A program made the position numbers and the translations under genes. A DNA stretch of 64,000 bases from Diplolepis rosae (lineage: Eukaryota > Arthropoda > Insecta > Hymenoptera > Diplolepididae), in the NCBI GenBank assembly GCA_030998225.1, contig JAPYXD010000466.1, positions 7,667,001-7,731,000 on the forward strand, in the 5' to 3' direction. Every line of letters begins with the position of its first letter. Positions within the stretch are counted from its first letter, which is position 1. The notes below the pieces were generated by a model that had not been told where the DNA came from, did no database searches, and saw only the letters and a program-made list of their open reading frames with translations. Below are positions 10,401 through 21,631 of this stretch, one piece after another.

Positions 10401-11449
10401 ACGCCCTACAAAAGCATTGTTTTGAACGGGTGATTTCCTGAAAAAGTATAATTAAATAACAATTTAAATAAATATATATATATAACTGAATATTATAACC
10501 TGAATTTTAATTTTCAAGATAGCATGAGGATTTAATGAGGTTAGGTTATAAATTCGAGGAGGTTATGTTAGGTCATATTCCGATTAAACATGAATTATTG
10601 CTCGAATTACCATGAGAATTTTAACATATTTATTAATACTACCAACTGTACAGAATTCGGGGTAAAATATTGACCCCGGGCAACCTAACCCGAACAAAAC
10701 AACCAATACCGGAAACTAACTTTAAATTTTATGAATAGAATTCGTTGAGCGCCAGATTATTTCCTACAAATAACCAAAGTTAATATTTAAGTATAAATTG
10801 TGAATTTATTAATTGACCGGCCCACTCAGGCGGGTCACCCTGTACATTTGTAAACGAAGGTACAGGGACCACAGAAAATACCGCGGAGAGCGCGGGGTAA
10901 GGAGTAGCGTCACTATCCGCGATCACGGACACTTGTAAGTTCGACCATGAAATTTTTATTGTTCTTGGGCGCAAAAACCGTGCCCATAAATGACCTCGCG
11001 AGATTCAATTACGATATTCGCGAACACTGAATTTAAATTTCTACTCAATTAACGAGGCTGACCCAGAGTCTGCCGCCTCGGAATCTTAGTGGTGAGGTCT
11101 TTGCGTCACACACCACCCGAAGTTACCGCTAACGTTAATGAATATAATGCAAATTCAAACATAAAACGAAAAAGAAGATCAAAAACTACCTGTCAATCTA
11201 CGGCGTCCCCGCCAGCAACCTCGACTCGCCATCCTTTTCACTGGTTTTATTAAATTACAATCTGATGAGCCCAAGATACGCGCTCTGGCACCTGCCACGT
11301 GGAACGTCGAACAGAGAATGATTAAATATGGCGAGATCCGCTGGCGTGCTCGCGAAACCGGAAGACGGTGGCGCTTACAAAGCTTACCGACATTACCGAT
11401 ATTTACGCTTAGTTCATATTCGCGAGCAACTTATGGCGAAGGTACGCTG
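10401..11449. other. Unassigned block, AT-rich then GC-richer
   Basis: No coding feature that I can support. 10401-10620 is AT-rich. From about 10640 the base composition becomes clearly more GC-rich, and this continues across the element C insertion (resumes at 17824). Confidence 0.4.
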
Positions 11450-11453
11450 AACT

Positions 11454-11701
11454 TGTAGGTATTTTGGTTATAGGGATCCTACTCCCCTAGTCAACTTGAT
11501 GAAATGATCAACTCACAATATTCACTCAACAAATATTTATTTAACAATTAACAAAGGTCTATGGTCTGACCATGAAGCGATCACGGGAACGATCAACTAC
11601 CAACTAGTTACAGAGCGTGGCTGCCGCTACGGCATAGAACGAGATACAACAGTAGATGGGAAACTCGCCGAATCGCGCTTAGCCAATCATCGTTCCCTAC
11701 A
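11454..11701 (-). repeat. Element C 3' LTR
   Basis: 248 bp, TGTAGGTATT to TTCCCTACA on the plus strand. It matches 17572-17819 except C instead of T in the AACTCGCCGAATCG segment. Confidence 0.95.
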
Positions 11702-11716
11702 GTACTCCCCCCTGAG
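11702..11716 (-). promoter_or_regulatory. Element C polypurine tract
   Basis: On the minus strand, CTCAGGGGGGAGTAC abuts the 3' LTR; it primes plus-strand cDNA synthesis. The same tract is found in element D. Confidence 0.85.
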
Positions 11717-12116
11717 AGAGAGCGGTCAAAAATATATAATCGCAAGTATATCGAGTATATCGTCAATAATATATAACAAGTGTGATTATACCGAACATAA
11801 GACGACAAGATAGAATTTCATGTTACAAAAAGTAATTTGATAAAAATATACATTTTGTTACGTAGTTTAGGCAATTACATTTCCCTATGCAGTTTAGGCA
11901 ATGTTTTCAGCGTAGAATTTGATACAATGTTTGGAAAGGAGAAATTTGTCGAATAGAAATGCGTAAAATTTTGCGGAAAACAATGGTCATACTCGCAAAT
12001 GGAGATGAGAGGAGAAGATACCAAGGCATAGATCACAGACGTTTGACTTGTCTTGGCTCTTTTCCGACATCAACCAATGACGAGATGACATTCCTTCAGC
12101 ATCTTTACGCTTACAT

Positions 12117-15100
12117 TTATTGTTTAAATGTAACTCGCTTGCGTGAATAAGTTTTAAGACCCGGTTTAACAATGTCCGGGTGAGTTACATTTTGCGATGG
12201 ATCAAGATGATCGACGTCGTCACGCAAGAAGTGCGCCGGCTTAACATTTTCGACAGACACATGGCGTGCAACGCCGTTAACCTCTATCTCAAAAACTCTG
12301 TCTGACGTGCGATTTAAGACTTTATGAGGGCCCGTATAAGGGCGTTCCAAAGCCTTCCTGGCGTGATCACGCAAAAATACGTGAGAACATGAGCTAAGTT
12401 CTTTAAAAACGAAAGCGTTTCGCTTATACTTTTGAGCTACTGGAACTGGTTTAACCTTCAGCATATGTTCTCGAAACTCCTCGAGAAAAATGTGCGGGTC
12501 AGGCGAGAAATCCTCGGGCAAGACGAACTCCCCGGGAATTCGGAGGGTGGTTCCAAAAACGAACTCAGCAGGTGACGCCCCGATGTCCAAAACGTTAGTC
12601 CGTAATCCGATTAAAACTGAAGACAAAGATCGTGACCATTCGCGGTCGGAATGGCCCATGATAGCCACTTTAAGTGATCGATGCCACCGTTCGATCATGC
12701 CATTCGATGCGGGATGATAAGCGGTGGTTCGTATGCGGTTGCAGCCTAATAACTGCAAAAGTGCTGAAAATAGCTGAGATTCAAATTGACTGCCTTGGTC
12801 CGTGGTTAGTGTTTCTGGTGAACCATAGCGTGAGACCCAATGGTCGAAGAATGCTCTACAAATGGTTGATGCTTCGATGTCTCTAATTGGTATAGCCTCA
12901 GGCCAACGCGAAAAACGGTCGATGATCGTAAGGCAATACCTAAAACCATTACTAATGGGGAGTGGACCGATAATGTCCATGTGCACATGGCGGAAGCGCC
13001 CATCCGGAGCGGAAAAACTCGTTGGCAGTAGGCGATTGTGCCGCGAAATCTTCGATTGTTGGCATTCCGGACATGCCTTGCACTAATCGGAGATATCGCG
13101 ACGCATCGACGGCCATACGTATCGCTTGCGGATGACGCGATCCGTAACTTTTGCGCCAGGATGCGCTTGGTTATGGAAGAGATGGAACACTCGTTTCCTG
13201 AGAGAAGATGGAATGATAGGGCGGAGTGCCTCGCCAGTCAAATCGCAATATACGGATGTGTGATCTGGTCCCCATTGAATTTTTCGAATGTTAAGCGAGC
13301 ATTTAGGGTCTGATATCAGAGATTTGATCTCTTCATCTTCAAGTTGCTGTTGAGCGAGTTCAACAAGGCTAAATTCTGTGGGAATGCGTACGCTTTCAAC
13401 TCTGGACAGTGAATCGGCAACGATATTTTCGTGACCTGGCTGGTATTGAATGTCGGTTGTGAATTGCGAAATGAAAGCAATTTGACGTTGCTGACGTTGT
13501 GACATTTTCTCGACGCGTTGCGAAAACATATAAGTCAGCGGCTTGTGATCTGTGAAAATTTGCCCTTCGAGGAAGTGTCGAAAATGTCGGATAGTTTCAT
13601 AAATGGCAGTGAGCTCGCGATCGTAAGCGCTGTAAACGCGTTGTGATGAAGAAAATTTTCGAGAGAAAAACGCCAGGGGTTTCCAACTGTTAACCAGCCA
13701 TTGCTCAAGAGAAGCACCCATACCGAAATTTGAAGCGTCTGTCACTAGACGAGTTTTAGCATCGTAAGCAGGGTGGGATAACAGAGCTGCGTTGGTTAGG
13801 TCCTGCTTGACCTGTTCAAACGCAGATTCTGCGTCAGTATTCCACGAAATCTGCCTTTTATCGTTTTTGCGAGAGTCTCGCATGAATTCTTGCAAAGGCG
13901 CCTGAACCTCAGCGGCATTCTTTAGGTTTTTTCGGTAAAAATTGACCATTCCGAGAAAGCGGCGGAGCTCAACAATAGTTTTTGGCTTTGGGTACTCGGA
14001 AATCGCGCGTACCTTATCGGGTGTCGGACGACAACCCTCTTGATCAATCAAATAACCTAAAAACTCGAGCTTGGTTTCACCAAACTGGCATTTACTAAGA
14101 TTGATTCGAAGCGAAAAATCCTTCAAACGCTGGAAAACCATTTTTAGATGATTTTCATGTTCCTCGAACGATGAGGAAGCAATGAGAATGTCATCTATGT
14201 AAGCGAAAACGAAATTGAAATCGCCCAAGGCACGAAAAATATATCGCTGGAACGTTTGGCCAGCGTTTCTGAGACCAAACGTCATTACCCGGTATTCGAA
14301 AAGACCGAAAGGGGTAATAACGGCAGTTTTTGGTACGTCGTCAGGTGCGATAGGGATTTGATGATATGCCATAAGCAAATCCAGCTTAGAAAAGACTTTC
14401 TTTCCTCGAAGCATTGAAGAAAAATCGTGAAGATGAGGCACGGGATATCTGTCCGGCACTGTAATTGCGTTTAAACGGCGAAAATCACCGCAAATGCGCC
14501 AGTCGCCATTCTTCTTTTTAATCATGTGAATGGGGGTTGCCCAAGGGCTACTGGACGGTTGACAAATGCCATCTTCCACCATTTGCTTAAAAATTGATTT
14601 GGCTACAGCCAATTTCTCTGGAGGTAAGCGTCGCGCGCGGTCATGAACTGGTGGACCGTTTGTCAAAATGTGGTGATGAACGTTGACATTGGTAGTGACA
14701 CTGCCCTGCTTTAAAGACGTGAGTTCTGGGAACGATTCTAAAATGTGTAAAAATGCGTGGTTACGGCTAATTAAACTTAAATTGCAAACGAGTGCAGATT
14801 TAAGGAAACCACGAACAGATAAACCAGTAGTGGTATCAACCAGACAAGATTCGTGAAGAAACGGAACTAGGTGGTAGAAAGCAAGCAAGTCTGCTCCTAT
14901 AATAGGATAAGGGACTGCTGCTAAACAAAAGTTCCACCTAATGGAGCGGCGCAGATTAAGATTTAATACAATTAAGCGCTCGCCGAACGTGCAGACACGA
15001 GAGTCGTTAGCTGCATATAAAACTAAATCGCTGGGCGGTTTTTTAAGAATCGCAGAATCCGCCGGAAACAGAGAGATGTCAGATCCAGTGTCTATCAAGT

Positions 15101-15236
15101 AAATAATTCCACTTGAAAGATCTCGAATATGGAGACGCTTTGAACCGGAAGAGCCCGTATCGACGGTCTCCGTACGAAAGGGCTGACTCAGTTTTCCGAT
15201 TTTGATGGCACTTTCCAAGAGCACGGTTGAGTACAC
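12117..15236 (-). pseudogene. Element C Pol (protease-RT-RNase H-integrase), one nonsense codon
   Basis: One frame interrupted only by a TAG at 13083-13085. Protease: [48 protein letters not shown] and [11 protein letters not shown], so all catalytic Asp residues are present. RNase [34 protein letters not shown]; compared with B three residues before TDHKPL are missing. Integrase: [13 protein letters not shown], then the TAG, then CKACPEC (the zinc ligands), MHMDIIGPLP, LTTDQGSQFE and HPASNGMIERW. In copy D the TAG position is Trp, a single G-to-A change. Translation would enter from gag by a -1 shift. Without readthrough the integrase is lost. Confidence 0.92.
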
Positions 15237-16252
15237 TTTTGGGCGTTTTTTCCAAATCGCTGATGGTAGAAGCAGCGACCCTGGGAACTTCTACTGCGTG
15301 AACGATCTCGTCGCTGAAAATTACGAGAATTAGAACGACCACGTAATCGTGAACCCGTTTTTAAATTGCGAATTTCGTTTGAGAGCTTTTCAACTTTGTT
15401 AGTTAAAACGTTAATTAAAGATGACAAGTGATTGTTACTCAGTGCATTATCAATATTTGATTTAGGAAGACTAAAATGAGTTGACGTGGAGGCGACCTGG
15501 TAATTTAAGGGCTGTGATGCCTCGGACACTTTGTCGGCCAGGTTGGCCAGTTCTTGGAGATTTTCCACATTTGATAAAGCTAAAATCGCGCGTACTTGAG
15601 ATGGCATTTGTTCAAGAAAAATGCTTTTAATTACCGCGTCGGTGCAACTACCATCGTTGAGTGCGCGAAGTCTTGTCAGAAGAAGAGAAGGTTTTCCTTC
15701 TGAGACAACCTCTCCTCTTAATAATCTTCGTAGACGTGATTCAGCAGAGATTGAAAAACTTTGTATAAGTTTATTTTTAATTTGCGTGTAAATATCTGCG
15801 GGTTTAGGCTCTAATTCTAGTAAAGGTTTGATGTGCGGAATGAGATCGTGATCTAAATTGGCCACAAGATAATCAGCCTTAGTTGATTCTAGATTGATTC
15901 GCGCCTGACGGAAAGAAGCCTCGACTATTACAAAAAATGATAAAGGATCCTCGCGAAAGAATTTCGGGATCTTAGGAGTACGATAAGCATCCGCGCGTTG
16001 GTTCTCAAGAACGGCTAAATTTTCAATCATTTTGGAGAGTTCAGCCTCACCCGAGGATGGTCTACCAGTTGCCAATTTGATAAATTTAAAATGAGGAATA
16101 TAGTAATACAATATAGCGATAAATACAAATATTGTACAAATAATTAAAATTGAGTATTGTAAATGAATTTTATAAAAACCAATGCAAATAGAATGGTTAG
16201 AACCGGAATTGTCCTGCTGCCTGATCACACCATGAAGACTCGGAGATCTCAA
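15188..16252 (-). CDS. Element C Gag
   Basis: 354 residues in an open frame. A ~25-residue hydrophobic stretch ([19 protein letters not shown], residues about 33-52) lies ahead of the capsid. Capsid blocks: [50 protein letters not shown]. Then an Arg/Ser-rich basic segment and [18 protein letters not shown], a CX2HX9CX3C metal-binding box. This CHCC arrangement is what defines CsRn1-clade Gag. The classical start (equivalent to MATGG in copy D) is TTG here, so translation may begin upstream. Gag overlaps pol by 49 bases. Confidence 0.9.
   Translation of the reverse strand: MRSPSLHGVIRQQDNSGSNHSICIGFYKIHLQYSILIICTIFVFIAILYYYIPHFKFIKLATGRPSSGEAELSKMIENLAVLENQRADAYRTPKIPKFFREDPLSFFVIVEASFRQARINLESTKADYLVANLDHDLIPHIKPLLELEPKPADIYTQIKNKLIQSFSISAESRLRRLLRGEVVSEGKPSLLLTRLRALNDGSCTDAVIKSIFLEQMPSQVRAILALSNVENLQELANLADKVSEASQPLNYQVASTSTHFSLPKSNIDNALSNNHLSSLINVLTNKVEKLSNEIRNLKTGSRLRGRSNSRNFQRRDRSRSRSSQGRCFYHQRFGKNAQKCTQPCSWKVPSKSEN
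15245..15253 (-). promoter_or_regulatory. Probable -1 ribosomal frameshift site of element C
   Basis: On the minus strand GG-A-AAA-AAC: the heptamer A AAA AAC is in the correct register with the gag frame (codons GGA AAA AAC). A shift of -1 at this point enters the pol frame, which is open from there. It sits inside the codons of the CHCC box. I cannot judge a downstream pseudoknot by eye. Confidence 0.65.
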
Positions 16253-17550
16253 GTCGTTGATGAAAAGCTGTAGTTACTACAAGCCTGCGCATTCCGCCCG
16301 ACGACGCCAATCACAGCATTTATCCTGCGAAAAATAATCTAGGAAATAAATAGTTCACGAAAATTTAAATTGAAGATAGCAGAAGAAAAATAAATGAAAA
16401 ATCAATGATGTCCGGTATGCAAGTTTCAGCCTCCAGTATGAAACACAGCAATATACAGAGGTCGAAACCGGAATCCCGACAATCGCTGCGGTTAAAAATT
16501 TAAATTGATAAACAGGCACTCAGGGGGGAAAGAATCAAAATTATTTAAACAATGGTAACACATAAAAGATGTTGATTCGCAAAGTTATAAACTTGTAAGT
16601 AACAAAAGTTTAAAATATTTGTCGTGATAAAACGCAACGCGTATAAGAAAATTAAATTCCGTTGATTATAAAATTAAATTTACAAGATGTACACACACAT
16701 CTAAATAAACAGATATGTAAAAGATATCAAAATAAAATTTAAGTTATTATAATTTGATAGGTCAACGCAAGACTTTTAACAAGGCTAGAAATTCAATATT
16801 GACGTTCACAAATAATTTGGTACAATGTTTGAGCGACGTCGAAAAATAAATTTAGTAAATTTTAAATTCCTAAATAACGTTGACAAAAAAACTTTTTAGA
16901 GTATTTTTAAAAATTGCGTGATTTAAAGTAACATAAAATATTTTAGTCGAATTTTAAATTAAATATTAAATATTCGGACAAGGTGACTAGAATTGTTACG
17001 GATAAATAAAGTTGACAATCAACACCTATAGTCATTAAATATTATGCCTAAACAAAAGACAAGGTCAAACACCAAGACTGGTTAACAAAAATACGCTCCT
17101 ATAAGCGTCGGTTGAAATTTACAATAAATAATATTAACTTTCAAGCCGTATAAAATTTCGAGTAAAAAAAGAATTTTGAAAATACGTATGTTAAAAAAAA
17201 AAAATGTTTAACATTACCGAGTTGACTCGTGTGATGAGAACTTCTTCGCCGTCATTGAAATGCTCACTGGAACTCAGGTTTCCTTGAAATTATATGTAAA
17301 GAAGCGTTGCTGAATTAGTTGAATATTTGGAGCGAAAATCTTTTGCAGACGCCAAAGTCCCAATCGTTGCGGCGAGAATTTATTTTACGAAGGGAATCAT
17401 CTTCGGAGTTCCAGTATATGAAAAAGCAGGTTGGACTTGGTAGCGGTGATGTTATAGATCGTCCCGGACGCTGTTGAGGATTTGAAATTGGAGCAACAAG
17501 TTGAAAATTGACGCCATAGTTCCTAAGCGTGCTTTTTTCTTCGACGGTAA
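16253..17550 (-). other. Element C 5' leader
   Basis: About 1.3 kb between primer site and gag with no long frame; A/T-rich with several short ATG frames. It is a long leader for a small element, and a similar one is present in D. Confidence 0.7.
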
Positions 17551-17568
17551 ATCACGTCGGGGTCACCA
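17551..17568 (-). promoter_or_regulatory. Element C primer binding site (tRNA-Trp)
   Basis: Minus strand TGGTGACCCCGACGTGAT, three bases after the 5' LTR. It is complementary over 18 bases to the 3' end of animal tRNA-Trp (..ATCACGTCGGGGTCA plus CCA). tRNA-Trp priming is a known mark of the CsRn1 clade. Confidence 0.88.
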
Positions 17569-17571
17569 ATT

Positions 17572-17819
17572 TGTAGGTATTTTGGTTATAGGGATCCTAC
17601 TCCCCTAGTCAACTTGATGAAATGATCAACTCACAATATTCACTCAACAAATATTTATTTAACAATTAACAAAGGTCTATGGTCTGACCATGAAGCGATC
17701 ACGGGAACGATCAACTACCAACTAGTTACAGAGCGTGGCTGCCGCTACGGCATAGAACGAGATACAACAGTAGATGGGAAACTCGTCGAATCGCGCTTAG
17801 CCAATCATCGTTCCCTACA
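17572..17819 (-). repeat. Element C 5' LTR
   Basis: 248 bp, TGTAGG...CCCTACA; pairs with 11454-11701 with one mismatch. Target duplication AACT follows. Confidence 0.95.
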
Positions 17820-17823
17820 AACT

Positions 17824-18410
17824 TTAGCGCCGCTACGTGACGACTACCGGAACTAACCTCGTCGCATAGGTTAGTTTGTTGACAACCTGTCAACAAAGCG
17901 ACGGCGAACTCCTCTCCTTGGTGTTCTTGAGCAGGCGGGACTCACATCCGCCTGACGCACCAAGGATCCTCCTCCTGGTGTGCTGAGGTGTCGTGGTGCT
18001 GTATCCGGTTATTTCCTCCATCGCTCGCAGTGAAACTTCGGCCGTAACGTGAATATTGATCGCCATCGACCGGGAAGTGACCTCGTGGTGCTCGCGTGTG
18101 AGTGTGAAATTAAAACATAAAAATGATAAGAATTAAAATGCAGTGTTGTGCATGGTTGGAACACTGAGTCTGGCAATTAGGAATAGGTTCCCCGGGAGTC
18201 TAACCTCTCCCTTCAGGTAACCTGTCATTTAAATTCATAACAAAAAGAAAAGAACAACAGTGTAAGTCAAAGTCAGGAGCCTGCCGAGCACATTACCCTC
18301 GACCCCTGACTTTTGACTGTCACAGACAGCCTCGGGCATGATTCTCTCTCGAGGTTTCTAAAAAAATAACGATTTTTAAAACAATTCTTGTGCGTGGCAA
18401 AATACCACGT
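17824..18410. other. GC-richer unassigned block, right of element C
   Basis: Continues the GC-richer DNA seen left of element C, so the element landed inside it. It contains an inverted repeat around 18265-18325 (GTCAAAGTCAGG pairing with CCTGACTTTTGAC). No frame or motif is recognised. Confidence 0.4.
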
Positions 18411-18412
18411 CA

Positions 18413-18460
18413 CAATATATATATATATATAATATATTATAAATATATTATAAATATAAA
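18413..18460. repeat. (TA)n / TATAAATA low-complexity repeat
   Basis: Run of TA followed by degenerate AATATATTAT units. Confidence 0.8.
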
Positions 18461-18697
18461 TTAAATATCGAAGAAGGCACTTTTATATTTTTTTACAAAA
18501 TAGATTTGTATAAGAAATATAGTATGGAGATTTCGAATGGAATATTATCAATACGGCATAAAAGTTTCACTAATTATGTGTTCCTTTCCTTTTGGAGGAA
18601 CAACCGATCATCCTTGTAGTCCTACCTTCTTGCAAATATACAAGATATAGTATTAGCTGCCTTTAGCATTTTGAAACCTCCAAAGCTTGGAAATTGT

Positions 18698-19213
18698 ACA
18701 CTCAGAAAAATGATTTCATTGAATCAAATAAAATGATTATTTTGAACAACTTTCTTTGATTTAAAGAAATGATATGTTTAAATGAAATAAAATTTGTTTG
18801 ATTCAAACAAAATATCTTTGAACCAAATAAATATTTGTTTGAATCAAATTAATTTTTCTTCAAGACATAGAAATTAATGCATTGATATATGGTCAAAGAT
18901 ATAATTTGTTTGATTCAAGACAGAAATTTATTTGATTCGAACCAATATTTACTTGATCCAAAGATATTTTGTTTGAATCAAATTAATTTTTCTTCAATAC
19001 AGAGAAATTAATGCATTGATATATGGTCAAAGATATAATTTGTTTGATTCAAGGCAGAAATTTATTTGATTCGAACCAATATTTATTTGATCCAAAGATA
19101 TTTTTTTTTAATCAAAAAAATGTTGTTTCATTAAAACAACACATTTCTTTACATCAAAGAAAGCGTTCTATACAAATAATTTTTTTGATTCAATCAAATA
19201 TTTTTTCTGAGTA
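18698..19213. mobile_element. Palindromic AT-rich MITE, copy 1
   Basis: Ends ACTCAGAAAAA and its inverse; the interior is rich in TTTGATTCAAAC-type palindromes. It is homologous to 19382-19767. An internal 133-bp segment is duplicated in tandem. No coding sequence. Confidence 0.75.
18841..19106. repeat. 133-bp tandem duplication inside the MITE
   Basis: Two units starting at GAATCAAATTAATTTTTCTT (18841 and 18974) that differ at only a few bases. The single equivalent is present once in copy 2. Confidence 0.8.
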
Positions 19214-19381
19214 GTACTTTCGATGGAAACCCTCCACAGCCCTTAATAACAATTTCAAAATTGAAAGAATTACATCAGTCGAATAGTAAAAGCGTAATTC
19301 GAAAAATTCGGGAAAAGTTGAAAGCAATAATGGATTGTGAAGACTGATTTTAGTGATTCTGTAGATGCAGTAGCGTACGAT

Positions 19382-19767
19382 TACACTGTGAAAAAAGATT
19401 TGATTGAATCAAAGAAAATAATTTGTTTGAATGACTTTCTTTGATTTAAAGAAATGATTTGTTTAAATGAAACAAAATTTGTTTGATTCAAACAAAATAT
19501 CTTTGGACCAAATAAATATTTGTTCGAATCAAATAAATTTCTGCCTTAAAGCAAACAAATTATATCTTTGACCATATATCAATGCATTAATTTCTTTGTT
19601 TTGAAGAAAAATTAATTTGATTCAAACAATTATTTATTTGGTTCAAAGATATTTTGTTTGAATCAAAAAATTTTTATTTCATTTAAACAAATAATTTCTT
19701 TAAGTCAAAGAAAGTCGTTCAAACCAATTATCTTCTTTGATTCGATCAAATCTTTTTTCTCGGTGTA
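19382..19767. mobile_element. Palindromic AT-rich MITE, copy 2
   Basis: Inverted ends TACACTGTGAAAAAAGATT and TACACCGAGAAAAAAGATT (read inward), 386 bp, with an interior shared with copy 1 in inverted or direct pieces. TA at the tips suggests a Tc1/mariner-type target. Confidence 0.8.
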
Positions 19768-20404
19768 TGCTTTACCAGCCGTTAGAGATTGTTTGATTTT
19801 TCCACAACTGGTCGTATAACTGCTTACATTAAATAACACACTCAGTGTTCCACATGCTTAAATGCATTTTTGACTACTTCTGAAATTCATGCAGATACGA
19901 TATCGAAATAAAGATTTCATACATCCAAATGTTAAGTTATACAAGCTTATCACAGTTGTCGAATATCTATTTAACAAATATTGCCGGTCTAGCAATTAGT
20001 TTGATCTAATTCTAGACGATTTAATTTCATCTGAAACAAAATTTAGTTTTCAATGCAAAGAACATGCCAATGAAGCATTGGAGATGTTAGAATATGTGAT
20101 TTAATTATATTTTAAATAAGAATGAGACAATTCGTAAGACAGAAAATGGTTGAAATTTAAAAATTTAGCGTCTTGAATAAAAAAGCAGCCAAGCTTTGCG
20201 ACACTTAACTAGTCATCATCGATCTGTACATGTTAAAAATATGTACTAGCAAATTTTATAGTAATGAATATTTTTTGTTACATTCACAAATTTTTAATTG
20301 AGTATATATTTCCCTTCACTTGGTTTTTTATGTTAAACACAGGGCTGAACAAAATATTTATTTTTCATTTAATTCCTTTGAAGCTGGAAAATAAAAATTG
20401 AAAA
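19768..20404. other. AT-rich stretch, nothing recognised
   Basis: No frame, repeat or RNA motif that I can support. Confidence 0.5.
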
Positions 20405-20406
20405 TA

Positions 20407-21046
20407 CAGTAAAACCTATCGTATTGGACACATATGGGAGACAAGTTCGGCTACGATGGGTACCAATGACATGCGATAATTGCTAGGGACTTATTACTAG
20501 CTTGGTTCAGTGCTGTGGCAACAGGTGCCCCTGTGTTTAGTAACACACGTCTACCGGCTTGTACAAATTTTTTGTGTTTACTTTTGTTCAAAAAGGTGAG
20601 TAAAAGTTAATTTGAAAAATAATCAGTTCTTTTTGTTGATAATTTTAAAATTTTATGGATAAATTCAGTCGATAAAAAACTATAAGGAATACTTAGTGCT
20701 TTTAGTGGAAAATGTATAGATGACAGTTGAGGTTATGTTGCACGACTGTACATACATATTTAAGATCTTAATAAGTTGAAATATAAATGGTTATGAAAAT
20801 TCAACAAATTTTTTGAAGTTAAATTGTAATTAAAATTTATAATTCAAATATAATCATTAATTAAATTAATATTTCATTTAAAATATTCATTGAAAAAAAA
20901 ATTACTAAGACGTTTTAAAAAAATATGAGGACCCTCCAAAGACGGTGTTTAGGACGGTCCTAACCATGCACATTTCTCGACCAATAATGTGAAGCGTCAG
21001 AGTGGGATGTTCGTTAGGAGAGTGTCGGCTACGATAGGTTTTACTG
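20407..21046. mobile_element. Non-autonomous pogo/Tigger-like element
   Basis: Inverted ends begin CAGTAAAACCTATCGTA, and TA flanks both sides (20405-20406, 21047-21048). CAGTAAAACCTC-type termini are typical of the pogo/Tigger group. 640 bp with no transposase frame. Confidence 0.75.
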
Positions 21047-21631
21047 TACTTCTATTTAGAAGCTTAAGCTTTTTATTTATTTTTAAATATATTTTCAGTT
21101 ATATGGGGATAATATAAAAAAAATTTTGTTCAGGCTCTCAAGAATTCTTCGTGCGTATCCACAGTATATATTTTACAAAGTTTAATGTATTCTTTTTTTA
21201 TTTTGTATTAATTGATTTATGGAAAATGTGTATTTTATGTCCTAGAATCATTTTAGGAACATATTTTCATTTCATATTGTTCAGAAACTTAATTATTTAA
21301 ATTTTTTAAAATATTTGTCTATTAGTATAATGCTTTTGTAGAGCGTGACGCGTGCAGCGCCGCTCTGGTGAGAAAACTTCGCACATACAAACTGTAATCA
21401 CTAAGGAACCGCCATTTTGTTTTTAGTTGGACAGGGCTGTACGCGGCGCTAGTTGCTAATTGGCCACCATTTATACATTAGGTTTACACGACCTGCATCA
21501 GACTTTTTAACTGCACGGGCAATCTTACAGTGCCTTTTATTTCCTTACAACGATCATAATTTGTAACTACATCTTAACTTACAAGGAACCCTAGGTAGGT
21601 GTCCCCCTCCGATTTTGTATGTTCGCACATA

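Larger units (their letters stand above)
11454..17819 (-). mobile_element. Ty3/gypsy element C (CsRn1 type), nearly intact
   Basis: Full structure of 6366 bp: 5' LTR (17572-17819), primer site, gag, pol, polypurine tract and 3' LTR (11454-11701). A 4-bp target duplication AACT lies at 11450-11453 and 17820-17823. The two LTRs differ at one position, so insertion was recent. A primer site complementary to tRNA-Trp and a CHCC Gag box are hallmarks of the CsRn1 clade. The visible defects are a TAG codon in integrase, a short in-frame deletion in RNase H, and TTG where copy D has the ATG of MATGG at the classical Gag start. Confidence 0.95.

Noticed and set aside
12490..13313. Several plus-strand frames of 65-91 residues
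   Set aside because: Shadows of the element C integrase on the opposite strand.
18698..19767. Regularly spaced TTTGATTCAAA motifs resembling a CRISPR array
   Set aside because: Eukaryotic context, no constant repeat/spacer lengths, and the motifs are the internal palindromes of two MITEs.
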